DNA of 64,000 nt from Nitrospira sp. MA-1 (lineage in GTDB: Bacteria > Nitrospirota > Nitrospiria > Nitrospirales > UBA8639), in the NCBI GenBank assembly GCA_032139905.1, contig JAQJDB010000001.1:117896-181895 (forward strand), written 5' to 3'. Every line of letters starts with the position of its first letter. Positions within the stretch are counted from its first letter, which is position 1. Positions 9,316-18,767 of this stretch are shown piece after piece. The notes beneath the pieces were generated by a model that did not search any database, had not been told where the DNA came from, and saw only the letters and a list, made by a program, of their open reading frames with translations. Both the position numbers and the translations under genes were made by a program.

Positions 9316-10869
9316 ATGCAAGAAGAATTACAATTTGGTTTCCCCATTCTGACCTTTCTAACCTTTTTCCCACTCGTGGGAGCATTGGTGATCTGGGCGC
9401 TGAAAGACCAGGATTTGATCCGCAAAGCTACGCTCGGTATTGCCAGCCTGGAAATGGTTGTTGCGTCGTTGATGTTATGGCGATTCATTCCTGAGACGGC
9501 AGCCATGCAGTTTGCCGAACGACATGAATGGATTCCCTTCTTAGGTATTAGCTACCACATGGCTGTCGACGGGATCAGCGTCCTCTTCGTAGGCCTGACC
9601 GCTTTCCTTATCCTGCTACTGGTCCTTTACGCCTGGGATACGGTTAAGACGCGTCCAAAAGCGTTTTACATGTGCCTGCTGGGAATGGAAGCCACGGTGA
9701 TGGGGATTTTCGTCTCCATTGATTTGATCCTCTTTTTTGTGTTTTGGGAACTCATGCTTATTCCCAGTTATTTCTTGATTAAACTCTGGGGCCCTGGAGA
9801 ACAGCGCCACTATGCGGCGCTGAAGTACGTGCTCTATACCCTTTTAGGGAGCGTGTTCATGCTCGTCGGGTTTTGTCTGATGAGTTTGAACTATTTCGAA
9901 GCAAAACAGTTGTATAGTTTTGATTTACTTGACTTGCTGGCGGTTCAGATTCCTCTTAGTCAGCAACTGCTGATTTTTTGGTTGGTATTTATGGGGCTGG
10001 CCTTTAAGGCTCCGATCTTTCCTTTTCATTCCTGGTTACCCGATGCCCTGGTGCAAGGGCCGATCCCCATGTCGGTCATGCTGGCCGGGATCAAACTTGG
10101 CACATACGGCTTTCTCCGTTTTTCCTTCCCTCTACTCCCCGATGCCTCTCAGCACAGCACAGTGGTGGCTATCCTCATGACTATGGGGTTGGCGGCCATT
10201 GTCTACGGAGCCATTGTCGCCATCATCCAGCCTGACTTCCGACGCCTGCTGGTGTTTAGCAGCATCAGCCATTTGGGCTTTGTGGTCGTTGGCATGTTTG
10301 CCCTGAATTTCCAAGGAATACAAGGCAGCCTGATAACCATGATTAATTTGGGATTTAGTACGGCGGGATTATTCTTCCTGGCCGGCTTTATCTATGAACG
10401 TCTGGGTCATAATGACGTACGACGATACAGTGGGTTGGCGAAAAAGATGCCGCTTCTCGCCACCTTTATGCTCATCATTGGGATGGCCTCAATTGGGTTG
10501 CCGGGAACCAACGGGTTTATAGGGGAATTCTTGATTTTATTGGGAGTCTTTCAAGCCTGGTGGCTCTATGGAGCCATTGCGGTCACCGGGATCATTTTTG
10601 CTGCAGCATACTTTTTGTGGTTTTATGAGCGGTCTATCTTTGGACCACTGAAAGACAGCGTGCCGGCAGCCATTAAAGATTTAAATAGCCGTGAATGGGC
10701 GATTGGGGTGGCATTGTCGGTTATGATTTTTTGGATCGGAATTTATCCTTCCCCGTTCCTGCGGATGGTCAATGGATCGGTGCAGGAAGTGGTTGATCGG
10801 TTGCATCCTGGAATGGCGACGGCTCATCATCGTGATGCTCTTTTATCCGCTGAGTTTACCGGGAACTAA
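9316..10869 (+). CDS. nuoM: NADH-quinone oxidoreductase subunit M, first copy (NuoM1)
   Basis: Antiporter-like proton-pumping subunit. The 517-aa protein has about 14 transmembrane segments, the TM5 glutamate in FWELMLIPSYFLI, and the pump signature FPFHSWLPDALVQGPIPMSVMLAGIKLGTYG. It is the more canonical of the two NuoM proteins in this operon: the LPDA motif is intact. Start is 9 bases after nuoL, with no strong ribosome-binding site, so coupled translation is likely. Confidence 0.93.
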   Translation: MQEELQFGFPILTFLTFFPLVGALVIWALKDQDLIRKATLGIASLEMVVASLMLWRFIPETAAMQFAERHEWIPFLGISYHMAVDGISVLFVGLTAFLILLLVLYAWDTVKTRPKAFYMCLLGMEATVMGIFVSIDLILFFVFWELMLIPSYFLIKLWGPGEQRHYAALKYVLYTLLGSVFMLVGFCLMSLNYFEAKQLYSFDLLDLLAVQIPLSQQLLIFWLVFMGLAFKAPIFPFHSWLPDALVQGPIPMSVMLAGIKLGTYGFLRFSFPLLPDASQHSTVVAILMTMGLAAIVYGAIVAIIQPDFRRLLVFSSISHLGFVVVGMFALNFQGIQGSLITMINLGFSTAGLFFLAGFIYERLGHNDVRRYSGLAKKMPLLATFMLIIGMASIGLPGTNGFIGEFLILLGVFQAWWLYGAIAVTGIIFAAAYFLWFYERSIFGPLKDSVPAAIKDLNSREWAIGVALSVMIFWIGIYPSPFLRMVNGSVQEVVDRLHPGMATAHHRDALLSAEFTGN

Positions 10870-10874
10870 ATATT

Positions 10875-12470
10875 ATGGGTGAATATTCCTTACTCATCAT
10901 ACTCTTTGCGCCTTTTTTCGGCGCCATTGCATTGATGTTCGTTCCTCGGCAGGAAGCCATCCTGGTGCGAATGACGGCGGCGATTTCTGCGGGTATTTCC
11001 CTTCTGGCCTCATTCTATATCTTTTTAGCCTACGACACGACGAAGGGTGGATTTCAATTTGTTCAACGGTATGTCTGGTCTGAAGAATTAGGAATTGCCT
11101 TTTACCTCGGGGTGGATGGAATCGGCGGCCCACTGGTCTTTGCCTCCGCAATCTTGTTGTTTGCGGGCATCTTTGTTTCGTGGCACATCAAGGACCGGAC
11201 CAAAGAGTTCTACATGTTCCTCCTGATCCTTGCGGCCGCGACCATTGGGGTTTTCATGTCGTTGGACCTCTTTTTCCTCTATTTCTTCTATGAAATGTCG
11301 GTGTTGCCCATGTATTTATTACTGGGCCTGTGGGGAAGTCATACCAAGGGGTATCTCGCCATGACCAATCCCGAAGAGCGAAAGCTTCGGGATTCCATAG
11401 GATTTATTTTCAACTTTGGATCCAACAGCAAAGAATACGCAGCCATGAAACTGGTCCTGTTCCTGTCTGCGGGGGCGGTGATGGCCTTGATGGGGATCCT
11501 GCTCATTTACCATCTTTCCGGTCTCCACACCTTTGACATTGTGGTGTTGCGTGAACAGGCTCATTTTTCTGACAACGTCGCCACGCTAATTTGGTTTCTG
11601 ATCTTTTTTGGATTTGCCTCTATCGCCCCGATATGGCCCTTGCATTCCTGGTCCCCCGTCGGGCATGCCGCTGCACCGGCAGCAACCAGCATGCTGCATG
11701 CTGGTGTGTTAATGAAACTCGGGCATTTTTCGATTATTCGTGTGGCCTTTGAAATCTTGCCCGATGCGACGCGCGAGTGGATGTGGGTGGCGGCTGTCCT
11801 TTGTGTTTTTTCCATCGTCTATGGGGGACTGGTGTCTTATTTCGCCAAAGACACCAAATACGTCATTGGTTATTCCAGCTCCAGCCATATGGGTTATATA
11901 TTTCTGGGCATGGCCGCATTGAGTTACATCAGTCTATCCGGAGCCGTTATTTATATGTTTGCCCATGCCCTGGCCACCAGCATGTTGTTTGCCATGGCTG
12001 GCTGGGTGTACGACCAAACCCATTCACGAGACATTCCCTCTTTGGGCGGTCTCGTTGAGAAGATGCCGTTTATTGCCGGAGCCTTTATTGTCGGCTGTAT
12101 GGCCTCCATCGGCATGCCGGGCACGATAAATTTCATTGCTGAAATTATGATTATTGTGGGGAGTTGGGATAAATATCCTTTCCAGGTTCTCGTGGCTGTG
12201 CTCGGCATCGTTCTGACCCTTGCGTATATGTTCAAAATGATGCGAGGGCTGTTTTACGGAAAATTAGATCCTGAATATGCCCATGCCAGTGATGCCAGAC
12301 ATTGGGTGGATCGCATGCCCTTGCTTCTTTTAATAGTCTGTAGCATTACCCTTGGGATTTTCCCCGGGCATTTTTATGAAGTGGTACGGTCAACGGTTGA
12401 ACCCATGGTAGACCGCATTAATCATGTGGCCCCACTCATAACCCAAAGCACCAAAGGCTTTTTGCCCTAA
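10875..12470 (+). CDS. nuoM: NADH-quinone oxidoreductase subunit M, second divergent copy (NuoM2)
   Basis: Second antiporter-like pump, directly after the first NuoM (5-base gap). The 531-aa product keeps the TM5 glutamate (FFYEMSVLPMYLLLGLWG) and the lysine after LHAGVLM, but its central motif reads WPLHSWSPVGHAAAPAATS, lacking the LPDA of most NuoM proteins. A loop of about 30 residues with NPEERKLRDSIGF lies before TM6. The sequence is far from copy 1, so this is not a recent tandem duplication. With NuoL, NuoM1 and NuoN it gives four pump-type subunits. Confidence 0.92.
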   Translation: MGEYSLLIILFAPFFGAIALMFVPRQEAILVRMTAAISAGISLLASFYIFLAYDTTKGGFQFVQRYVWSEELGIAFYLGVDGIGGPLVFASAILLFAGIFVSWHIKDRTKEFYMFLLILAAATIGVFMSLDLFFLYFFYEMSVLPMYLLLGLWGSHTKGYLAMTNPEERKLRDSIGFIFNFGSNSKEYAAMKLVLFLSAGAVMALMGILLIYHLSGLHTFDIVVLREQAHFSDNVATLIWFLIFFGFASIAPIWPLHSWSPVGHAAAPAATSMLHAGVLMKLGHFSIIRVAFEILPDATREWMWVAAVLCVFSIVYGGLVSYFAKDTKYVIGYSSSSHMGYIFLGMAALSYISLSGAVIYMFAHALATSMLFAMAGWVYDQTHSRDIPSLGGLVEKMPFIAGAFIVGCMASIGMPGTINFIAEIMIIVGSWDKYPFQVLVAVLGIVLTLAYMFKMMRGLFYGKLDPEYAHASDARHWVDRMPLLLLIVCSITLGIFPGHFYEVVRSTVEPMVDRINHVAPLITQSTKGFLP

Positions 12471-12514
12471 GCACTATACCATTGAACCTTCTGATGACTT
12501 TCTAAATACTTGCA

Positions 12515-14002
12515 ATGACCTTTCAACTTGACCTTTCCGTCGCTGATCTGCTCCTGCTTCTGCCTGAGATCTTTCTCACGTTGTGGTTGAGCCTCCTTCT
12601 TGCCATGGATTTTTCGCTGAAACGCTTGACCCACCAACAATTGGCCTATCTGAGTATTGCGGGGATGGCGGTCACCGGTTTGATCCTTTTGGGATTTGAT
12701 CAAGCCGGAACCACAGGCGCCTTGTTTAAAAACATGTTCGTGCTGGATCAGATGGCCATTGTCTTTAAGCTCATTATTGTGGGCGCCACGGTCCTTGTTC
12801 TATTTATGTCGATGGATTCTGTGCAGGACTTCAAGTTTTTCCGAGGCGAGTATTATGTCATGGTCGTCATGTCGGCCCTGGGCATGATGTTCATGGTTTC
12901 GTCCAATGATCTTCTCTCCGTCTTTGTCACCCTGGAATTTTCAACTTTTGGATTTTATGTGCTGGTCGCCTATCTCAGAGATGACCAACGCTCATCGGAA
13001 GCCGGACTCAAGTTTTTCATTTTAGGGATATTTGCGGCGGGATTATTGGCCTATGGCATCAGTTTGGTCTATGGCGAAACCGGGACCTTGATTTTCTCTG
13101 AAATGACCAGCACTCCTGGAAGTTATGGGTTAGCGATTGGCTACATTTTGATTTTTGCCGCTCTGGGATTCAAAATCGGCGCAGTCCCTTTTCATGCCTG
13201 GATTCCTGACACCTATCAAGGTGCGCCGACTCCTGTCACGGCCTTTCTCTCCATTGCGCCGAAGGCTGCAGCATTGGCTATCCTTATCCGGATGTTTTAT
13301 GTGTCTTTGGCTTCATTCAAGCCGATGTGGGCGTTGTTATTTGTTGTCGCATCCATTTTCTCGATGACCTACGGCAATATCGTGGCCATTGCCCAAAAGA
13401 ATATTAAGCGACTGTTGGCCTATTCCGGCATTGCCCAAATCGGAAATATCATGATCGGATTAGCCGCAGGGACGAAACAAGGCAGCGATGCGATCATGTT
13501 TTTTCTCCTGACATATCTTTTTGCGAATTTGGGAGCATTTGCGGTCATCATTGCCGTCAGTCAGGTCATGAAAAGCGACGAAATAGAAGATTACAATGGT
13601 CTGAATCGACGCTCCCCATTCTTGGCTGCGGCCATGTTGCTCTTCCTGTTATCGCTGGCTGGAGTTCCTCCGCTTGCCGGGTTTATCGGTAAAATCTATT
13701 TATTTATTGCGGCAATGAAGGAAGAGCTGTATACGCTCCTGGTTGTGGGACTGATCAATATCGTCATCTCCATGTACTACTATCTGATTGTCGTTAAAAA
13801 AATGTACATCAACGAACCCACTGATCCTTCGCCAATTCATGCGTCCATGCCGATCAAAGTTGCGGTGTACGTCGGTATTGCCGGAACTGTGCTGTTGGGT
13901 GTGTACCCCGGCCCGTTTATTGACTGGGTCGTCGGTGCCTCCCTCATGTTCTCCAATATTGCAGGCCCCACCGCGGCCGCCTCTCTTCTTCCCGGCGGAT
14001 AA
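12515..14002 (+). CDS. nuoN: NADH-quinone oxidoreductase subunit N (NuoN)
   Basis: Innermost antiporter-like subunit of complex I. The 495-aa protein has about 14 transmembrane segments, VTLEFSTFGFYVLVAY with the TM5 glutamate, and the signature VPFHAWIPDTYQGAPTPVTAFLS. Length is ordinary. It is the last nuo gene; the 44-base gap from nuoM2 is the widest within the second half of the operon. No clear intrinsic terminator follows before the convergent zinc-ribbon gene at 14157. Confidence 0.94.
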   Translation: MTFQLDLSVADLLLLLPEIFLTLWLSLLLAMDFSLKRLTHQQLAYLSIAGMAVTGLILLGFDQAGTTGALFKNMFVLDQMAIVFKLIIVGATVLVLFMSMDSVQDFKFFRGEYYVMVVMSALGMMFMVSSNDLLSVFVTLEFSTFGFYVLVAYLRDDQRSSEAGLKFFILGIFAAGLLAYGISLVYGETGTLIFSEMTSTPGSYGLAIGYILIFAALGFKIGAVPFHAWIPDTYQGAPTPVTAFLSIAPKAAALAILIRMFYVSLASFKPMWALLFVVASIFSMTYGNIVAIAQKNIKRLLAYSGIAQIGNIMIGLAAGTKQGSDAIMFFLLTYLFANLGAFAVIIAVSQVMKSDEIEDYNGLNRRSPFLAAAMLLFLLSLAGVPPLAGFIGKIYLFIAAMKEELYTLLVVGLINIVISMYYYLIVVKKMYINEPTDPSPIHASMPIKVAVYVGIAGTVLLGVYPGPFIDWVVGASLMFSNIAGPTAAASLLPGG

Positions 14003-14156
14003 TCGCTAGCGTGTTGTTTTCGCCTTCCTCCTCCTTCCCTGATTGACGAGCGCAATCACTTTTCCAATATTTCCCCATGACCTCCTTGAGAGGAAATAAT
14101 GTGAGTCGGGGGTGAGGATATTGATGAAGTATTGCGAAAATGGAAATCCGGTGGAG

Positions 14157-14783
14157 TTACATTCGCCAGGAAAGGATGGTTTCCAGGGGATTGAGTCCAT
14201 TGAGTTGCCAAATGGCCCCGAACACAACGGATAAGGTCACAATCACCAGGAGGATTAGACCTATGAGGATCGAATTTCTTTTGCTACGCGGAAAACGGGG
14301 GGGAGCGACTTTCTGTGAACCCGATGGGTCTTGCCACAATGCAGAGGGTCTTCGGGGTCCTAGAAGTGCTGTGGTTTTTCGGAGAGGTTCCACTTGACGT
14401 TCTCGTGGGTCTTTTGGGGCTACCGGTTTCCTTGGTGTGAATGAGGGTGTCTTAGCTTGTGACTTGTCATCTGTCTTTACCGATGTGGGAACTTTTCTGG
14501 TATGGATATAGGATGCTCGGCAGTGCGGACAGACCAGTGTTTCCTGGATTGATTCCCCATTGTCCTCCTGGTGCACCTGTCCTCCCGTTAGTGCCACCCG
14601 GCAATATGGGCAAGCGGGGGCGTCCGGCGAGACCAAACCGTGACATTGTGGACAGGTATGTAGGCCGGCTGCACGCTCCTCCTCCAATGCGTGTTTCCCA
14701 GGAGAAGGGAAAGCGCATTGAGGACATGCCCGAGCTTCGGTCGAGACCTCTTTGTGACATTCAGGGCAGGGAACAAGGGCCAT
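14157..14783 (-). CDS. Zinc-ribbon protein with C-terminal membrane anchor
   Basis: Unknown function. The 208-aa product has paired CxxC motifs forming zinc-ribbon-like units: CPEC/CPQC (about residues 7-19), CPQC/CPYC (about 44-58), and a single CPHC at about 85. A long basic, proline-rich linker follows, then one transmembrane helix (about 172-192). This layout is common among bacterial double-zinc-ribbon membrane proteins of unknown role. It is convergent with the nuo operon and divergent from arsM. No good ribosome-binding site precedes the ATG. Confidence 0.75.
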   Translation of the reverse strand: MALVPCPECHKEVSTEARACPQCAFPSPGKHALEEERAAGLHTCPQCHGLVSPDAPACPYCRVALTGGQVHQEDNGESIQETLVCPHCRASYIHTRKVPTSVKTDDKSQAKTPSFTPRKPVAPKDPRERQVEPLRKTTALLGPRRPSALWQDPSGSQKVAPPRFPRSKRNSILIGLILLVIVTLSVVFGAIWQLNGLNPLETILSWRM

Positions 14784-15153
14784 GGAGTGAATTTCCGTTC
14801 TCGCTATATCACACGTTTTTCGAACATACTTCGTAAAGACACAGTCAATCCCTAGAAACTTTGCCTAATTTTATGAGTAAATGCAGGGGAGTCCTTCTCC
14901 TCCTTGAACCAATTCAGAGATAAAGTGGTGGGTCCAACTTTCAGCTATTCTCTCTTATCTGATTTGGTCTTCTCAAGGGAGGGGGATTTTTTTTAAATCC
15001 GGTCTCCTCATCTCATTCTGTGTTCTCTTTCCTGGCTAAAATGTGTAACATTTATCGGCATGTCAGGACAGGATAATCAGAGTGTGAGCTCTTGTCCCAG
15101 GATGAGAGGATGCAAGGAACGAACAGGATTACTCAAATTTTCATGAGGGTACT
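14784..15153. other. Intergenic region between divergent genes
   Basis: This 370-base gap separates the zinc-ribbon gene (-) from arsM (+) and must hold both promoters. A purine-rich GGGAGGGGG run followed by eight T (about 14979-14995) is notable but forms no clear hairpin. The arsM ribosome-binding site (GAGGG) is just before 15154. I found no ArsR-type dyad that I could support. Confidence 0.4.
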
Positions 15154-16359
15154 ATGGCCAATGAAACAGAAGAGCAAAATCATTCTATCACGCAGACTGT
15201 CAGTCAACGCTATGCCAAAGCGGTGACCAACGGTGAGCAGCTGTGTTGCCCGACCGGGTATAATCATGAGGATTTGGGCCAATTTATTCCGGAACCGGTC
15301 TTGAAGGTGTCCTATGGCTGCGGAACGCCGGTTGGCCTTTCCACTGTTCAACAGGGAGAAGTTGTTTTGGACATTGGTTCGGGGGGGGGGATCGACTGCT
15401 TTGAAGCGTCCAGGAAAGTCGGGGCCCAAGGCCGTGTCATTGGAATTGATATGACCGATGAAATGTTGGCGTTGGCCCGTACGCATGCCCCAATGGTTGC
15501 CAAAAATCTGGGTTATCCGGAGCCGAATGTGGATTTTCGAAAGGGCTTTGCCGACGCCATGCCGGTGGATGACGATCAGGTGGATCTCATTGTCTCGAAT
15601 TGTGTCATTAATCTCGCTCCGGATAAGGGGAAGGTCTTTCAGGAAATGTATCGCGTGCTTCGACCTGGTGGGCGGTTCACCATTTCCGATATTGTTGCCG
15701 ACCAACCCATTCCGAATTACTTAATCTATGACAAGGCCAAATGGGGCGATTGTTTGTCCGGCGCCCTCACCATCAAAGACTATTGGGGCGGGCTTTGGGA
15801 CGCCGGCTTCAAAGGAGTTCATCTGGTTAATCACATTCCATGGAGAGTGATTGACGGGATCCAGTTCCTCTCTGTGACGCTTACCGGATATAAACTGGCT
15901 TCGGCATCGACAACGCCCTTTTCAACCTTTGCGACCCTCACCGGACCGTTCTCTCAAGTGGTCGATGACCTGGGTTCAACATTTACCCGAGGCCATCCTC
16001 AGCAAATCAACGAACGGACGGCTGCATTATTGGCGTTAGCTCCCTATCAAGACCTGTTCATTATTGACGAGAAACCGGTGGCTCTGGCGGTTCAAGATCC
16101 CCGCATGCGGGCCGTCTATCCCGACGAAGCGCCTTGTGTCTGGGAGGGACAGTTTGCCGTATTGACCGGACCGTTCCTAGCGGTCTGTGACGACGACCAC
16201 CATACGTATCAATGTGGTGAGCCGATAGAAATTTGTTCGAAAACATACAAGGTCCTCCAGACCGATTCTTATCAACCCTATTTTGCAACTATCAATCGAT
16301 CCAGGGATGGGGTGCATTCCGAACCTGTCATTTGCGGAACTTCGGAGGGGTGTTGTTAA
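15154..16359 (+). CDS. arsM: Arsenosugar-type arsenite methyltransferase (ArsM)
   Basis: SAM-dependent methyltransferase of the arsenite methyltransferase family. The 401-aa protein has the class I motif VLDIGSGGGIDC (about residues 69-80) and the arsenic-binding cysteine pattern: CCPTGY near residue 30, YGCGTP near 54 and SNCVINL near 149. The C-terminal extension ends in CGTSEGCC, as in the long ArsM proteins paired with ArsS. Reaction by family: As(III) to methylated arsenicals. The radical SAM partner arsS starts 45 bases later. A good GAGGG ribosome-binding site precedes the start. Arsenic specificity is inferred from family and neighbour. Confidence 0.85.
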   Translation: MANETEEQNHSITQTVSQRYAKAVTNGEQLCCPTGYNHEDLGQFIPEPVLKVSYGCGTPVGLSTVQQGEVVLDIGSGGGIDCFEASRKVGAQGRVIGIDMTDEMLALARTHAPMVAKNLGYPEPNVDFRKGFADAMPVDDDQVDLIVSNCVINLAPDKGKVFQEMYRVLRPGGRFTISDIVADQPIPNYLIYDKAKWGDCLSGALTIKDYWGGLWDAGFKGVHLVNHIPWRVIDGIQFLSVTLTGYKLASASTTPFSTFATLTGPFSQVVDDLGSTFTRGHPQQINERTAALLALAPYQDLFIIDEKPVALAVQDPRMRAVYPDEAPCVWEGQFAVLTGPFLAVCDDDHHTYQCGEPIEICSKTYKVLQTDSYQPYFATINRSRDGVHSEPVICGTSEGCC

Positions 16360-16404
16360 GAACGGTGTGAAGTCGCCATTTGTGTGTAAGGAATTAAGAC
16401 CATC

Positions 16405-17421
16405 ATGACGATGAAAACTTCAGCTCTCCCCATGGTCGCCCCGGTTCAACCTTCATGGATAGCTCCGTCGTTCGAGCAAGCGTTGGCCCTCCATCATTCG
16501 CTTCCCCTCAAGGCCCAAGTAATTTCCACGCTTCAGGTCAATGTCGGGAAGGTCTGTAACCAAACCTGCCACCACTGCCATGTTGATGCCGGCCCTCAAC
16601 GGACGGAAAGCATGAGCCGAACCACCATAGATCAAATCTTGGACGTGCTCGATCGAACTCCTCAGATCAGGACGGTCGATATCACCGGTGGGGCGCCTGA
16701 GATGAATCCACACTTTGAGTATCTGGTTGAGCAATGCCGAGCTCGAGACCGCAGGGTGATCGACCGCTGTAATTTGACCGTGTTTTATGTCAAGGGGAAA
16801 ACACATCTTCCCCGATTTCTTGCAGACCATCGTGTTGACATCGTCGCCTCCCTCCCTTGTTATGAAGCAGACAATGTTGATCAGCAACGTGGAAAAGGCG
16901 TGTTTGATCGGAGTATAACCGCACTGCAAACTCTCAATGGCTTAGGGTATGGAGCAGACGGTTCGGGTCTCATGCTTGATTTGGTTTATAATCCCTTGGG
17001 ACCTGTCCTTCCCCCGCCTCAAGTCGAACTTGAGCAAGATTTCAAAGATGAATTGGGGCAGCAATTTGGGATTCAGTTTAACCGGCTCTATACCATTACC
17101 AATATGCCGATCAGTCGTTTCTGGGATGAATTACACGATGCCGGACAACTGGAACATTACTACACGCTCTTGTTGAATAATTTTAATCCATTGGCGGTCG
17201 AGGGGCTGATGTGTCGGTCTCTGCTGAGTGTCGGGTGGGACGGGCGCCTCTATGACTGTGATTTCAATCAAATGTTGGATTTGCCGATCCAGCCGGATTC
17301 CCAGGCCTGGATAGGCCGGTTTAATCTGTCGGAATGGGAACATCGTTCAATTGTGGTCGGGCCCCATTGTCTTGGGTGCACCGCCGGATCCGGATCATCC
17401 TGTGGGGGAGCCTTGACCTAG
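16405..17421 (+). CDS. arsS: Arsenosugar biosynthesis radical SAM protein ArsS
   Basis: Radical SAM enzyme thought to add a deoxyadenosyl group to dimethylated arsenic on the way to arsenosugars. The 338-aa product has the cluster motif CNQTCHHC (CxxxCxxC, about residues 52-59), ITGGAPEMN, and the family's Cys-rich C-terminus, CLGCTAGSGSSCGG. In some members one residue of that tail is selenocysteine; here all are ordinary Cys codons. It is paired with arsM, as in characterised cyanobacterial systems. AAGGAA before the ATG serves as ribosome-binding site. Confidence 0.85.
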   Translation: MTMKTSALPMVAPVQPSWIAPSFEQALALHHSLPLKAQVISTLQVNVGKVCNQTCHHCHVDAGPQRTESMSRTTIDQILDVLDRTPQIRTVDITGGAPEMNPHFEYLVEQCRARDRRVIDRCNLTVFYVKGKTHLPRFLADHRVDIVASLPCYEADNVDQQRGKGVFDRSITALQTLNGLGYGADGSGLMLDLVYNPLGPVLPPPQVELEQDFKDELGQQFGIQFNRLYTITNMPISRFWDELHDAGQLEHYYTLLLNNFNPLAVEGLMCRSLLSVGWDGRLYDCDFNQMLDLPIQPDSQAWIGRFNLSEWEHRSIVVGPHCLGCTAGSGSSCGGALT

Positions 17422-17464
17422 ATTCCGGCCTGGCACCCCCACATGGATTTTTCGAATACCTTTT

Positions 17465-17713
17465 TTACGTGACATCTTCCGGCTTGAAATGCCTGGCGCA
17501 ATCCTGGCTACAGAAATAATAATTTTTCCCTTTTCGCTCCTGCACAATGGCCGTACCGGTAGCCACGTACACTTTACAGACGGGATCTTGAATCATCACG
17601 TCTTTGCCTGGGGTGGCGGGGTCTAGTTTGGGCTGGCTCCATTCACGTGCCGCCCGGCGAATCATAAAGAAGAGAACAGCTAATAAAATCAGAATGATTA
17701 TAATTTTATACAT
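17465..17713 (-). CDS. Small membrane-anchored YHS/TRASH-like metal-binding protein
   Basis: The 82-aa product starts with one transmembrane helix (MYKIIIILILLAVLFF) and ends in a metal-binding module: DPVCKVYV at about residues 46-53 and YFCSQDCARHF near the C-terminus, the CxxxC pattern of YHS/TRASH domains. It may bind copper, iron or another soft metal at the membrane. The ATG at 17713 was chosen because the helix then sits at the N-terminus and an AAGG lies upstream; a start at 17776 would add 21 residues without character. Convergent with arsS; a role in metal(loid) handling is only suggested by location. Confidence 0.7.
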   Translation of the reverse strand: MYKIIIILILLAVLFFMIRRAAREWSQPKLDPATPGKDVMIQDPVCKVYVATGTAIVQERKGKNYYFCSQDCARHFKPEDVT

Positions 17714-17911
17714 AGTGTGATCAGCCTTTTGAGATGGATAGCATTTTGTACCATGTTTCCAGGTTTGATTCCACATAGTCCGTTAGCGGATTTTTGGACT
17801 AAGTGTGTTGATTCGCATGGCATTCTTCCATTGCTGTGCCCTTTCTCAACTTGTTAGGATTTTCTTGGTGTTGCTGTCCACTTTATTTGGGGCCAATAGG
17901 TTTCGCAGTCC

Positions 17912-18682
17912 ATGCTGATTCGAGCCATACTCATAATTCTCGCAACGGGTGGTTGCACCATGAACCCTCCCTTTACGGGCACAATCCTTGATCTGACCTA
18001 TCCCTTTAATGAGCAGACCGTGTACTGGCCTACGAATGAGCCATTTCATTGGAAGAAAACAAGTTGGGGGCCTACCCAACAAGGCTATTGGTATGCATCT
18101 GCGGTGTACTCAGCCTCTGAACATGGAGGGACGCATATGGATGCGCCGATCCATTTTTCGGAATCAGGCTGGAGCCTGGATGAAATTCCCGTCGGCCAGT
18201 TAACAGGTGAAGCTGTGCTGCTGGATATTCGAGCGCAAGTGGATTCAAACCCGGATTATACTCTACAGGTTGACGATATCGCCCAATGGGAAATTTCCTA
18301 CGGACCAATCCCTCCAAAAGCCATTGTGTTACTCTTTACGGGATTTGGACAATATTGGCCGGACAAAGTCCGATATCTTGGCAGCTCCACCCCGGAAGAT
18401 CCCACCACACTCCATTTCCCAGGGTTCTCTGCAGGCGCGGTAACCTTTCTGCTGACGAAACGGGAAATATTAGGAATTGGCATAGATACAGCCAGCATAG
18501 ATGCCGGGCAGTCACGAGACTTTCCGGTTCATCAAATTCTTGGTCGAGCGAATCTTTATGCGTTGGAGAATGTGGCGCAACTCGGACGGTTACCACCTCG
18601 AGGCGCTCGCGTGACGGCCCTCCCGATGAAGATTCAAGGCGGTTCAGGAGGACCGGTTCGAATTATCGCAACCGTGCCGTAG
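17912..18682 (+). CDS. Cyclase-family metal-dependent hydrolase
   Basis: Member of the cyclase / kynurenine formamidase-like fold. The signature HGGTHMDAPIHF (about residues 71-82), with HxGTHxDxPxH metal ligands, is intact, and GIGIDTASIDAG...HQILG near the C-terminus is typical. From the ATG at 17912 the protein has 256 aa and a short hydrophobic leader ending TGGC, which could be a weak lipobox. Starting at 17960 (MNPPFTGT) gives a cytosolic 240-aa enzyme close to the usual family length. Substrate unknown; the ligands favour an amide or ester hydrolase. Confidence 0.75.
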   Translation: MLIRAILIILATGGCTMNPPFTGTILDLTYPFNEQTVYWPTNEPFHWKKTSWGPTQQGYWYASAVYSASEHGGTHMDAPIHFSESGWSLDEIPVGQLTGEAVLLDIRAQVDSNPDYTLQVDDIAQWEISYGPIPPKAIVLLFTGFGQYWPDKVRYLGSSTPEDPTTLHFPGFSAGAVTFLLTKREILGIGIDTASIDAGQSRDFPVHQILGRANLYALENVAQLGRLPPRGARVTALPMKIQGGSGGPVRIIATVP

Positions 18683-18767
18683 GGGCTGTGTATTTCAGGT
18701 CCTGAACGAAAGATGTTCTCGATCTCTCAAATACACAGGCATTATTGATGATGAACAAAAGGAAACT

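Noticed and set aside
14459..14836. Plus-strand frame of 125 codons
   Set aside because: Antisense to the zinc-ribbon gene, whose regular CxxC pairs identify the real strand.
17811..17835. TGGCAT...TTGCTG resembling a sigma-54 promoter
   Set aside because: GG-to-GC spacing is two bases too long.
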